Below, piece after piece: positions 13,845-21,688 of a stretch of DNA of 32,748 nt. The stretch spans positions 3,868 to 36,615 of the forward strand of contig DHMZ01000030.1 in the NCBI GenBank assembly GCA_002406055.1. The letters are read 5' to 3'. The DNA is from Spirochaetales bacterium UBA4629. Its GTDB lineage: Bacteria; Spirochaetota; Spirochaetia; Sphaerochaetales; Sphaerochaetaceae. The stretch's first letter is position 1. Every line of letters begins with the position of its first letter. The position numbers and the translations under genes were made by a program. The notes beneath the pieces were generated by a model. That model was not told the origin of the DNA. It saw nothing but the letters and a program-made list of their open reading frames with translations, and did not search any database.

Positions 13845-16676
13845 TTATTTTTTCTTCCTTCCTTCACTATCGAATTCAACTTCATTACCCTCATCGTTTA
13901 GAATTCTAGGTTGTCCTTCAATTGAAGCAATTCTGTAGCTTACAGCTGTAGATACACCAGCTTCCATCTGAGAGACACCGAGCATAGCGTTACCACCAGT
14001 AACGGTATGTGTATTATGCGTAATAATGATGAATTGGCTTGTCTGTGCAAAGTCCTGTAAAACGTCCAAGAAATAACCAATATTTCTATCATCTAAGGCA
14101 GCATCAATCTCATCTAGAATACAGAAAGGTGATGGCTTAACTTGATAAGTTGCAAAGAGAAGAGCAACAGCTGTCATACTTCTCTCTCCACCAGATAGAA
14201 GAGAAAGCGTTGACATGCTCTTTCCGGGTGGTTGTGCAAGAATTTCAATACCTGAAGTTAAAACTTCATCTGGCTCAGTTAAGCTCAACTCTGCCCTTCC
14301 ACCGCCAAAGAGACGCTTAAACATAGCTTGGAAGTTATCGCTTATCTCTTTATAGGAAGCAAGGAACATCTCTTTAGATTTATCGAGAATCTCGTTAAGG
14401 ACACTCTCCATATCGACTTTAGCTTTATTGTAGTCATCTAGTTGCTTTGAATAGAATTTATACTGGTCTTCAGCTTGGTCAAATTCGTCTTTAGCTGCAT
14501 GGTTAATGTTACCAAGGCTTTTAATCTCTTGGTTGACAGAATCAAACTCAGCTTTTAGTGTAGTTTCGTCCTTTAAATCTGGAGTTAATCTATCCTCAAA
14601 CTCATTTAAGTTACGAGCATATGTTTCAAAGAAGGTTGTAAAGACAGTTTGAATTTCATTATTAATGCTTTCAATGTACATTGAAGCCGCAACGGCCTTC
14701 TTCTCTTCTTCATTAATGCGGGCAAGTAGAGCTTCTTTTTCTTGTCTCTTATCGTTAAGTGATTTATATTGCTCACCTAACTCTTTATTTGTTTCTTCTA
14801 ACTCTTTTTTTAATGAAACAATACTATTTTCAGCTTTAGTCTTTTCTTCGTTCTTGCTATTTATTCTCTCAGCAACTTCATATAGTCGCTTCTTAGCAAT
14901 TTCACTACCATCTCTCTCATCTTGAAGATCCAATTCTCTCTTTAAAATAGTGTCAGAGAGACGTTTGATAGTCTCTTTATTATTTTCAATTGAGGCACGT
15001 AGCGATCCAATAAGCTCTTTCAAAGATGAAATAGTTGTTTGTAGTGATAATATATCACTTTCCCTACTCTCTATTTGGACCCTTGCTCCATCAATTGTCT
15101 TCCTATTATTTAAAATTAACTCTCTTGCATTGTCTTCTCTTTCAACAATGCCACGTTTTTTGCTTACAAGACCTTCTGGGGAAAGAATTGTATTAATTAC
15201 AGGAGGAATAGAGTCTTTGAATTGAGAAAAAAGTAAAGATACTTTTCTTATTTTTTCTTCTATTTTCAAATAATCTTTAAGTGCAATATCTTTCGAATAC
15301 TCAACGCCACTAGGAAGAGAGTTTAAGAATTCTTCTCTAGATTTAATGTCCGAGAGCAATTCATTTAATAAAGCAACTAATTGATGATTAGCATCATCAT
15401 AGCGCTTAGCAGAATACTCTGTGCCTGTATTAGCATCAACTTCTTTAATTAATGATTCAATTACACTTTTAAGTTCTTCACTTAAAGAGCGAAGATTTTC
15501 ATCAAGCTTAGAGTTACTATCTTCTGCTTCTCTAATTGTTTCATTTAGCTTAGCTATCTCAATACGTGCATTAGTAAGAGCATTCTCAGCATATTTAATC
15601 TGGCTTTCTTTCTCTTCAAGACGCTCTGAAAGAGACTCCAAAGAAGATTCATAGTTTTCTTTATCTTCTTTGTTTCTGTTAATCTCATCTTCAATATCTT
15701 TACATCGTTTTTCGGAGCTTTCATATTTTTCAAGATACTGCTTATAGCTATCTTTAAGTGCTACGATAGTCTCACTTAAACTCGATAGCATTGCGTCAGC
15801 TCTTCCAATTGATATTTCAAGATTTTTACTCTTTTCTTGGTACTGACTAACAACAGAAGATGAGGAAGAAATGTCATCATCAAAAGCACCAAGCTTTAGA
15901 TGCAGTTCCTCACTTGTTCTCTTTGCATCCTCTTCTTCTTTTTCTCGCAAATCTTTAAGCTTCATGAATGTGTCTACACGACTAAGCTTAATATCTACAT
16001 CGAGAAAGAATGCCTTATCTTTCAGTTCTTGCCACTTAAGAGCCTTTGAAGCTTGAACTTTTGTTCTATCGTAGGTTCTTTTAACTTCATTAAGAACTGT
16101 TGTTAACTGATTAATATTCTCTTCAGCTTTTTGTATCCTGTTTTGAGCTTCATTACATTTAACTTTAAATCGAGAAATACCTGCAGCTTCTTCAAAAATA
16201 TATCTTCTATCTTCAGGCTTATTACTGAGAATCTGGTCAATCTTACCCTGTTCAAGGATAGAGTAAGCACTTTTACCAACTCCAGTATCCATAAAGAGTT
16301 CTTTTATATTTTTCAATAAACAGCGTTGTCCATTAAGATAATACTCACCATCGCCAGAACGAAATAATCGTCTTTTAATGACAATTTCAGGAACATCTGT
16401 TGGAAGATTTCTATTTTCATTATCAATTGTAAGTGTTACTTCAGCCATCGAACTAGGCTTTCTTGTTTCTGTTCCAGAGAAGATAACATCGTCCATGCGG
16501 CTAGCACGAAGCGTCTTTGTGGACTGTTCGCCAAGAACCCATTTAATTGAGTCAACGATATTAGACTTTCCACAGCCATTTGGGCCCAAGAGAGATGTAA
16601 TACCATCTGTAAAATCTATATGAGTTTTATCTGCAAAGCTCTTAAAACCATTGAGCTCAAGGGACTTTAAAAACAT
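13845..16676 (-). CDS. smc: Chromosome partition ATPase SMC, short form
   Basis: Condensin ATPase that compacts and helps segregate the chromosome. The N-terminal head has FKSFADKTHIDF and Walker A GPNGCGKS (31-38). Long coiled-coil arms follow. The C-terminal head has LSGGERSMTAVALL (signature about 827-830) and Walker B ILDEIDAALDD (D855, E856). At 943 residues it is shorter than the ~1150-1200 of typical bacterial SMC. Between the arms (about 415-540) I see no clear match to the usual hinge; instead a segment with SLPSGVEY and SIPPVINTILSPEGL. Shortened SMCs are also known in Borrelia and Mycoplasma (P115). ATG at 16676 has AAGGAG upstream; divergent from rnhB over 50 bp. Confidence 0.93.
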   Translation of the reverse strand: MFLKSLELNGFKSFADKTHIDFTDGITSLLGPNGCGKSNIVDSIKWVLGEQSTKTLRASRMDDVIFSGTETRKPSSMAEVTLTIDNENRNLPTDVPEIVIKRRLFRSGDGEYYLNGQRCLLKNIKELFMDTGVGKSAYSILEQGKIDQILSNKPEDRRYIFEEAAGISRFKVKCNEAQNRIQKAEENINQLTTVLNEVKRTYDRTKVQASKALKWQELKDKAFFLDVDIKLSRVDTFMKLKDLREKEEEDAKRTSEELHLKLGAFDDDISSSSSVVSQYQEKSKNLEISIGRADAMLSSLSETIVALKDSYKQYLEKYESSEKRCKDIEDEINRNKEDKENYESSLESLSERLEEKESQIKYAENALTNARIEIAKLNETIREAEDSNSKLDENLRSLSEELKSVIESLIKEVDANTGTEYSAKRYDDANHQLVALLNELLSDIKSREEFLNSLPSGVEYSKDIALKDYLKIEEKIRKVSLLFSQFKDSIPPVINTILSPEGLVSKKRGIVEREDNARELILNNRKTIDGARVQIESRESDILSLQTTISSLKELIGSLRASIENNKETIKRLSDTILKRELDLQDERDGSEIAKKRLYEVAERINSKNEEKTKAENSIVSLKKELEETNKELGEQYKSLNDKRQEKEALLARINEEEKKAVAASMYIESINNEIQTVFTTFFETYARNLNEFEDRLTPDLKDETTLKAEFDSVNQEIKSLGNINHAAKDEFDQAEDQYKFYSKQLDDYNKAKVDMESVLNEILDKSKEMFLASYKEISDNFQAMFKRLFGGGRAELSLTEPDEVLTSGIEILAQPPGKSMSTLSLLSGGERSMTAVALLFATYQVKPSPFCILDEIDAALDDRNIGYFLDVLQDFAQTSQFIIITHNTHTVTGGNAMLGVSQMEAGVSTAVSYRIASIEGQPRILNDEGNEVEFDSEGRKKK

Positions 16677-16726
16677 TCCTTCTCCTTGAAAAATATCTCT
16701 GTCATTATATAAGATATCAAGTAAAT

Positions 16727-17350
16727 ATGGAAGTTGAACTTTTTACTGACTTGGATGATGACAATAGAATAATTTGTGGAACCGATGAAGCAGGAAGAGG
16801 TCCTTTGGCAGGCCCTGTCGTTGTCGCCTCTGTTATTCTTCCGTTTTCCTTTGATTATTCTATTTTACACGATTCAAAGGTAATGAAAGAGAAAGAAAGA
16901 CTATCAGTCGAAAAGATTATTAAAGAAAAGGCAATTAGTTATTCTGTTAAGGTGATTTCCCATAAAACTATTGATGAGATAAACATTCTAAATGCTTCTC
17001 TCTTAGGGATGAGAGAATCAAGTATGGAAGTTTATTCTTCTCACCCTTTTTCTATTCTTTTGTGCGATGGTAATAAAACACCTCTTGTACCTTATCCTGT
17101 AGAGGCTATCGTTAAGGGAGATAGTAAAATACCTGAGATAATGGCAGCATCTATTATTGCTAAAAATGAACGAGATAGAATTATGGTAGAAGCTGCAAAA
17201 AAATGGCCTGAGTATGGGTTTGAAAAACATAAAGGATATCCAACAAAAGAGCACTATGAAGCAATACTAAAATATGGGCCTTGTCCTATCCATAGACTTT
17301 CTTTCAAGCTTTATAAAGAACATAGTGTCAACGAGCCTACTCTCTTTTGA
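16727..17350 (+). CDS. rnhB: Ribonuclease HII
   Basis: Cleaves RNA in RNA-DNA hybrids and single ribonucleotides in DNA. 207 residues with the catalytic set: D20-E21 in DEAGRG, D114 in CDGN and D150 in ASIIAKNERD. The GYPTKEHYEAI and HRLSFK motifs near the C-terminus confirm type 2. The 50-bp gap to the divergent smc holds a TTATAT (16705-16710) about 17 nt before the ATG and no clear Shine-Dalgarno, so the mRNA may have a very short leader. No good terminator before the tRNA-Gly promoter. Confidence 0.96.
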   Translation: MEVELFTDLDDDNRIICGTDEAGRGPLAGPVVVASVILPFSFDYSILHDSKVMKEKERLSVEKIIKEKAISYSVKVISHKTIDEINILNASLLGMRESSMEVYSSHPFSILLCDGNKTPLVPYPVEAIVKGDSKIPEIMAASIIAKNERDRIMVEAAKKWPEYGFEKHKGYPTKEHYEAILKYGPCPIHRLSFKLYKEHSVNEPTLF

Positions 17351-17368
17351 TTTTTTTCAAAAACTCTG

Positions 17369-17398
17369 TTGACAATTAAGCTTCCTTTTAAGTATGAT
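17369..17398 (+). promoter_or_regulatory. Sigma-70 promoter of tRNA-Gly
   Basis: Perfect -35 TTGACA (17369-17374), 18-bp spacer, -10 TATGAT (17393-17398). Predicted start about 6 nt before the tRNA. Confidence 0.8.
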
Positions 17399-17410
17399 TT
17401 TTCATGTCGT

Positions 17411-17482
<72 letters not shown>

Positions 17483-17486
17483 TAAT

Positions 17487-17509
17487 ACTCCTCTTATAGG
17501 AGTTTTTTT
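17487..17509 (+). terminator. Intrinsic terminator of tRNA-Gly
   Basis: ACTCCT, loop CTTAT, AGGAGT, then a seven-T run that begins at the last stem base. Starts 5 nt after the tRNA. Confidence 0.85.
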
Positions 17510-17541
17510 ATTGCAAAAAGATATTAAAATGGTATTTATTA

Positions 17542-17579
17542 AGGAAACAGAATGCATTGAGGTGTTTCCTGTTTTTTTT
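17542..17579 (+). terminator. Second terminator-like hairpin before the Nudix gene
   Basis: Stem AGGAAAC (17542-17548) with GTTTCCT (17564-17570), 15-nt loop, then G and eight T. It lies 60 nt after the tRNA-Gly terminator with no gene between. It may be a backup terminator or a leader attenuator for the Nudix gene. Confidence 0.65.
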
Positions 17580-17617
17580 AGTTACCTTTTAATCTATTAA
17601 AAATAGGAGATAGAACA

Positions 17618-18097
17618 ATGAATAAAGATATGTCAGTAGTCTGTGACAATGGAATATTAAACATTCGTTCTGGCGCTATCATCATGAATGACGCAAAGCT
17701 TTTAATGGTTACCAATAACAGAGATTATCTCTATTCAGTTGGTGGTAGATTAAAGTTTGGAGAAACAGCAGAGGAAGCAGTTATTCGTGAAGTCTTTGAA
17801 GAAACAGGAGTTAAGATGGAAATTAATCGCCTTGGCTTTGTCCATGAAAACTATTTCTATGGCGACGCCCAATCAAGTCTTAATAAGTTAGTCTATGAGA
17901 TTTCTTTTTTCTTCTATATGAATGTACCTGATTCATTTACTCCAATTAGTGATAGCTTTATTGAAGGTAATAGCAAGGAACGCCTAGTGTGGGTTTCGCT
18001 CGAGGATGACAGAAAAATGTACCCGGAATTCTTTAAAACTGAACTCAAGAATCCAACAAATACAGTAAAGTATTTCATATCAGATAACAGAAAATAG
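17618..18097 (+). CDS. Nudix hydrolase
   Basis: 159 residues with an exact Nudix box: G43-x5-E49-x7-R57-E58-V-x-E61-E62-x-G64-V65. It hydrolyses a nucleoside diphosphate linked to another moiety; the substrate cannot be read from sequence. ATG at 17618 has AGGAG 8 nt upstream. It lies downstream of tRNA-Gly and two terminator hairpins. A possible promoter TTGCAA-16-TATTTA (17511-17538) would place the second hairpin at the very start of its mRNA. Ends opposite the serC terminator. Confidence 0.9.
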   Translation: MNKDMSVVCDNGILNIRSGAIIMNDAKLLMVTNNRDYLYSVGGRLKFGETAEEAVIREVFEETGVKMEINRLGFVHENYFYGDAQSSLNKLVYEISFFFYMNVPDSFTPISDSFIEGNSKERLVWVSLEDDRKMYPEFFKTELKNPTNTVKYFISDNRK

Positions 18098-18121
18098 TCT
18101 TAAAGGAATCGATATAATCTT

Positions 18122-18160
18122 TAAAAAAGAACAGGCATAACAATTAATCATGCCTGTTCG
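18122..18160 (-). terminator. Intrinsic terminator of serC
   Basis: Minus strand: perfect 10-bp stem GAACAGGCAT / ATGCCTGTTC, 11-nt loop, then six T. The plus-strand side lacks a T-run, so it serves serC. Confidence 0.85.
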
Positions 18161-18206
18161 AAGGAAAACAATTAGTTAGGTCATTTCTGATCTTATACTT
18201 TTCTAA

Positions 18207-19292
18207 TTATTTGTGTTCTTTCTCAAACTTTGTTAAGAAGTCAACAAGAGCTTCAACACCCTCTTTAGGCATTGCGTTGTAGATACTAGCTCTTAAACCA
18301 CCAACACTCTTATGTCCCTTAAGGTTATCGTATCCAGCCTTCTTTGTTGCTGCTACAACTTCTGCATCTAAGTCTGCAGAACCAGTAACAAATGGAACAT
18401 TCATTAATGATCTGAATTCTTTTTCAACTGTTCCATGGAACATCTTAGAAGAGTCTAAGAAGTCATAAAGAATCTTAGCCTTATCGATATTCATCTGGTG
18501 CATAACCTCTAAGCCACCAAGATCCTTGAGATACTTGAATACCTTACCACAGCAATAGATAGCCCAGCAGTTTGGAGTATTATACATACTGTCGTTGTCT
18601 GCATGTGTTTTGTACTGAAGGTAGATTGGAAGATTCTCGAGATCATCTCTGATAAGATCTTCTCTAATGATAACAACTACCATGCCAGCAGGACCAACAT
18701 TCTTCTGTACACCTGCATAGATAAGACCATAGTCAGAAACGTTGCATGGCTTGCTTAAGAACATAGATGACTGGTCAGAAACAAGAACGTGTCCCTTTGT
18801 ATTTGGAAGAGTATTCCATGTTACACCATGGATAGTCTCGTTTTCACAAATGTAGACGTAATCTGTATCTTCAGGAATATCTAAGTCAGAACAATCTGGG
18901 ATGTATGTGTAATTCTTATCCTTGCTTGATGCTGCAACGATAACTTCTCCACACTTCTTTGCTTCAGCAATAGCCTTCTTAGACCAAGCACCAGTTTCAA
19001 TATAAACAGCCTTACCATTCTTCATTAGGTTCATTGGAATCATTGAGAACTGAAGTGTTGCTCCACCCTGGATAAAGAGAACCTTGTAGTTAGAAGGAAT
19101 ATTCATAAGCTCTCTAAGATCTTTTTCTGCATTATCAAGAATTTCCTGGAAAACCTTAGATCTGTGGCTCATCTCCATTACACACATACCGCTACCACGG
19201 TAATTCATCATCTCATCTCTTATCTCTTCAAGAACTGGCTCTGGCATCATTGCAGGACCTGCAGAAAAGTTAAAAGTACGACCGTATTTCAT
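18207..19292 (-). CDS. serC: Phosphoserine aminotransferase SerC
   Basis: PLP enzyme of serine synthesis, converting 3-phosphohydroxypyruvate and glutamate to phosphoserine and 2-oxoglutarate; also acts in PLP synthesis in some bacteria. 361 residues. The start NFSAGPAMMPEPVL, GGATLQF (76-82), D173 in SDQSS and the PLP lysine K197 in AGVQKNVGPAG are all present, with the C-terminal GGLRASIYNAMPKEGV. ATG at 19292 with GAGGTG about 9 nt upstream. No serA or serB in the window; monocistronic by its flanking promoter and terminator. Confidence 0.97.
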   Translation of the reverse strand: MKYGRTFNFSAGPAMMPEPVLEEIRDEMMNYRGSGMCVMEMSHRSKVFQEILDNAEKDLRELMNIPSNYKVLFIQGGATLQFSMIPMNLMKNGKAVYIETGAWSKKAIAEAKKCGEVIVAASSKDKNYTYIPDCSDLDIPEDTDYVYICENETIHGVTWNTLPNTKGHVLVSDQSSMFLSKPCNVSDYGLIYAGVQKNVGPAGMVVVIIREDLIRDDLENLPIYLQYKTHADNDSMYNTPNCWAIYCCGKVFKYLKDLGGLEVMHQMNIDKAKILYDFLDSSKMFHGTVEKEFRSLMNVPFVTGSADLDAEVVAATKKAGYDNLKGHKSVGGLRASIYNAMPKEGVEALVDFLTKFEKEHK

Positions 19293-19320
19293 TTTTTAAC
19301 ACCTCGCGATTAATTTTATA

Positions 19321-19349
19321 TATTTAATTTCTCATATCTTTCATTACAA
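19321..19349 (-). promoter_or_regulatory. Candidate sigma-70 promoter of serC
   Basis: Minus-strand -35 TTGTAA (19344-19349), 17-bp spacer, -10 TAAATA (19321-19326). The 229-bp gap 19293-19521 is otherwise AT-rich and shared with the divergent PUR gene promoter. Confidence 0.4.
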
Positions 19350-19460
19350 TGCAACAATTCTTTTGATTTCAACATTAAATTTTACTTTCATTACTTATTT
19401 CACAAATGAAGTTTTAATTTTTTTTCGCTTTACACAATAATTTACCTTTTCTTAATCCTC

Positions 19461-19489
19461 TTGAAGAAAGATAAACTCAAGTTTATTAT
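19461..19489 (+). promoter_or_regulatory. Sigma-70 promoter of the PUR/M29-like operon
   Basis: -35 TTGAAG (19461-19466), 17-bp spacer, -10 TATTAT (19484-19489). Predicted start near 19496, followed by a strong CGGAGGG ribosome-binding site. Confidence 0.55.
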
Positions 19490-19521
19490 TTCTTTATCAA
19501 TAAAATACGGAGGGCCCTACA

Positions 19522-19782
19522 ATGGGAGAGCGCGGAGAAGTCTTTTCAACAAAACTTACAAAAAACGACAGAACTTACTTTTTTAACGTCAAAGAAAACA
19601 TCTATGGCGATTTATATCTAAACATAGTTGAATCTAGACCTACAGACATCGAAGGAAAGTATCTAAGACAGTCAGTCATTGTCTATCAGGAAGACTTAGG
19701 CGAATTCTTAAATGAATTCCAAAAAACCTTAGACTATGTTAAGACACATGGAACACGTAAAGATAGGATAAGAAATAAATGA
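19522..19782 (+). CDS. PUR-domain nucleic-acid-binding protein (DUF3276)
   Basis: 86 residues matching the compact bacterial PUR family: start MGERGEVFSTKL, RTYFFNVKEN, DLYLNIVES and a C-terminal helix with LGEFLNEFQKTLDYV. Related proteins bind single-stranded DNA and RNA; in Borrelia the relative BpuR controls several transcripts and translation. Strong ribosome-binding site GGAGG at 19510-19513, 8 nt before the ATG. The stop overlaps the next start by ATGA, so the two are coupled. Likely a post-transcriptional or DNA-binding regulator here; targets cannot be inferred. Confidence 0.85.
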   Translation: MGERGEVFSTKLTKNDRTYFFNVKENIYGDLYLNIVESRPTDIEGKYLRQSVIVYQEDLGEFLNEFQKTLDYVKTHGTRKDRIRNK

Positions 19783-20930
19783 CAAAAGAGAGCTTTTTCC
19801 AAAAATATAGTGATATTATTCTTTTCTCAGCCCTGAAGATTAAAGAGGATGATGTATTGTCAATCAATACTGAGGAGGAAGATTATGCTTTTGCACGTCT
19901 ACTTGCAGAGAAAGCAAAACGTATTACTGGAAATGGCTCTTATATCCAACTTCTAAAAAATGGAAGAATTGTTGAAAGCTTTGATATTCTTTCTTCTTCT
20001 CCATTAACAAAGAAGCCCACTTGTTTTATTTACCTACCCTATTATAAGAAGAAAGATGAAATTGACACAGAGAAAATCTATGAAGCGAAAGAGCTTCAAA
20101 ACTTTAATTTACTCTCAGATCCATTAGATATTCCTAACCCTTCATTTCCTTTTGTTACATGCCCTCTTCCTAATAAAGAATGGGATGAGATAATTAGCGA
20201 AAATGATTGGAATAACGACTCATTTTCTCTCCTTTCTTCTATTCTTTCCTTAGAAGAGCCAGACTATATTGAATACAATAACTTGAGACATGATAATCTT
20301 CTCTATTATGTTAAAGAATTAAATAAGCTAGGTTTAAAAGAAGGAAGAATAACAAATGATGAAGGAACAGACTTATTTTTTTCCTTCCTTCCAGAGAGTG
20401 AATTTGCTTCTTCTTTTAGTAGGACAACAGACGATAGATACTTCTCCCCATATATCTTTTCTTCAGATATCTTCCGTTTAATTGACCCTATGTCACTTTC
20501 TGGGTGGCTTAATACATCTAAAAGTGTTGTTATCTGGGGAAAGCCAGTAAAGAACCTGTCTCTTTACTTTGAGAATGGAAGAGTTACTAAGTATCAAGGG
20601 AATATGTTTTCTGAAGCCCTTTTTAACCTTTATTCAAAGCAGGATGATAACAGTATAAGAGCATCAATGCTAACGCTTAGTGAAACAAGTCATCCATTAA
20701 ATGGTGAGGAAGCAACTTATTTTCCTGAACTAGATAGAATGCGCACTGTTTCAATTACTATTGGCGGTCCAAAAGGTGAAGCTGTTAAAGAAGAGAATAT
20801 CGAAAAGACTATCGACAGCATCACTACACTTTCTCTCCCTATCGGAACAGATAGTCTCTCTATCACATGCATCGATAAAGATGGAGAAGAAAGAGTTATC
20901 TACGAAGACGGAACAATCATCGTAGATTAA
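19779..20930 (+). CDS. M29 aminopeptidase-like protein, probably catalytically inactive
   Basis: 383 residues. The layout resembles M29 (AmpS/PepS) metallo-aminopeptidases: an N-terminal Rossmann-like half, a GTDLFFSF segment (196-203), then a C-terminal half with LSLYFENGRVTKYQ (260-273) and a final IDKDGEERVIYEDGTI (365-380). However, the metal-binding signatures I expect are not seen. The Glu of the NxPxGEVF segment seems replaced near D230, the ENxxxHIALG helix reads RMRTVSITIGG, and the terminal HxDFM motif reads TDSLSITC. It may be an enzyme-derived protein with another role. Overlaps the PUR gene by 4 nt and converges on coaX, sharing 4 nt at the stops. The family assignment is from memory of the pattern and is moderate. 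Confidence 0.6.
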   Translation: MTKESFFQKYSDIILFSALKIKEDDVLSINTEEEDYAFARLLAEKAKRITGNGSYIQLLKNGRIVESFDILSSSPLTKKPTCFIYLPYYKKKDEIDTEKIYEAKELQNFNLLSDPLDIPNPSFPFVTCPLPNKEWDEIISENDWNNDSFSLLSSILSLEEPDYIEYNNLRHDNLLYYVKELNKLGLKEGRITNDEGTDLFFSFLPESEFASSFSRTTDDRYFSPYIFSSDIFRLIDPMSLSGWLNTSKSVVIWGKPVKNLSLYFENGRVTKYQGNMFSEALFNLYSKQDDNSIRASMLTLSETSHPLNGEEATYFPELDRMRTVSITIGGPKGEAVKEENIEKTIDSITTLSLPIGTDSLSITCIDKDGEERVIYEDGTIIVD

Positions 20931-21688
20931 TTTAAAGAAGCAATTAAACCTAAACCTTTAAGTGTAATTAAACTATCAAGTTCATCGATACGAGGGATAA
21001 TTTTTGAAATAGTTGCGCTTAAGCCACCTGTTGCCATTACAAAAATCTTGTGTCCAACCTCTTTTTCTGTATCTTTAATTATTGTCTCAACGAGTCCTGC
21101 GTATCCAGCCATAATGCCTGCTCTAATAGATGAAACGCTATCGCGACCTAAAACAGTCTGAGGAAGCTTAAGTTCAACTTGAGGAAGTTGCGCTGTATTC
21201 CCAAAAAGGGAGTTAACAGAGGTTACAAGGCCTGGCGCTATCGCAACGCCAAGCACTTTGCCAGAAGCACTAACTGTACTGAATGTAAGAGCTGTACCGA
21301 AATCTATAACCATAACATCGCTCTCTTTATGGTAATAATGAGCATATGCTAAGTTACAAAGCAAGTCAGAACCAAGTTCTGAAGGAATACTTGATTTATC
21401 GAGTCCTGTCTCCACTGAATGCGTAACCATAATTGGATTAATGGAAAAAAGACGATTCATAATCTTCTCAATTGATCTTGTTAGAAAAGGAACAACTGAT
21501 GAGATAATTACCTTATCTACATCTTCCCTCTTTATCCCACTTTCTTGAAAGAGAGAGGAAAAAATTACAAAATACTCATCACCTGTCTTTTTTGTATCCG
21601 TAAAGACACGAAAAGGCTTATTCCATACCCCATTATTTAGAGCAGCAACGACAATGTTTGTATTACCAATATCTACAGCAACAATCAT
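20927..21688 (-). CDS. coaX: Type III pantothenate kinase CoaX
   Basis: Phosphorylates pantothenate, the first step of CoA synthesis; type III enzymes resist feedback by CoA and use potassium. 253 residues of the ASKHA fold: P-loop DIGNTN (6-11), ELGSDLLCNLAYA with catalytic D108, VIDFGTALTF (D129) and IAPGL. ATG at 21688 shares a base with the ABC-F stop (TAATG), so the pair is co-transcribed. The stop overlaps the convergent M29-like gene by 4 nt (TTAA), with no terminator hairpin between. Complements coaD at 4928-5407. Confidence 0.95.
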   Translation of the reverse strand: MIVAVDIGNTNIVVAALNNGVWNKPFRVFTDTKKTGDEYFVIFSSLFQESGIKREDVDKVIISSVVPFLTRSIEKIMNRLFSINPIMVTHSVETGLDKSSIPSELGSDLLCNLAYAHYYHKESDVMVIDFGTALTFSTVSASGKVLGVAIAPGLVTSVNSLFGNTAQLPQVELKLPQTVLGRDSVSSIRAGIMAGYAGLVETIIKDTEKEVGHKIFVMATGGLSATISKIIPRIDELDSLITLKGLGLIASLN

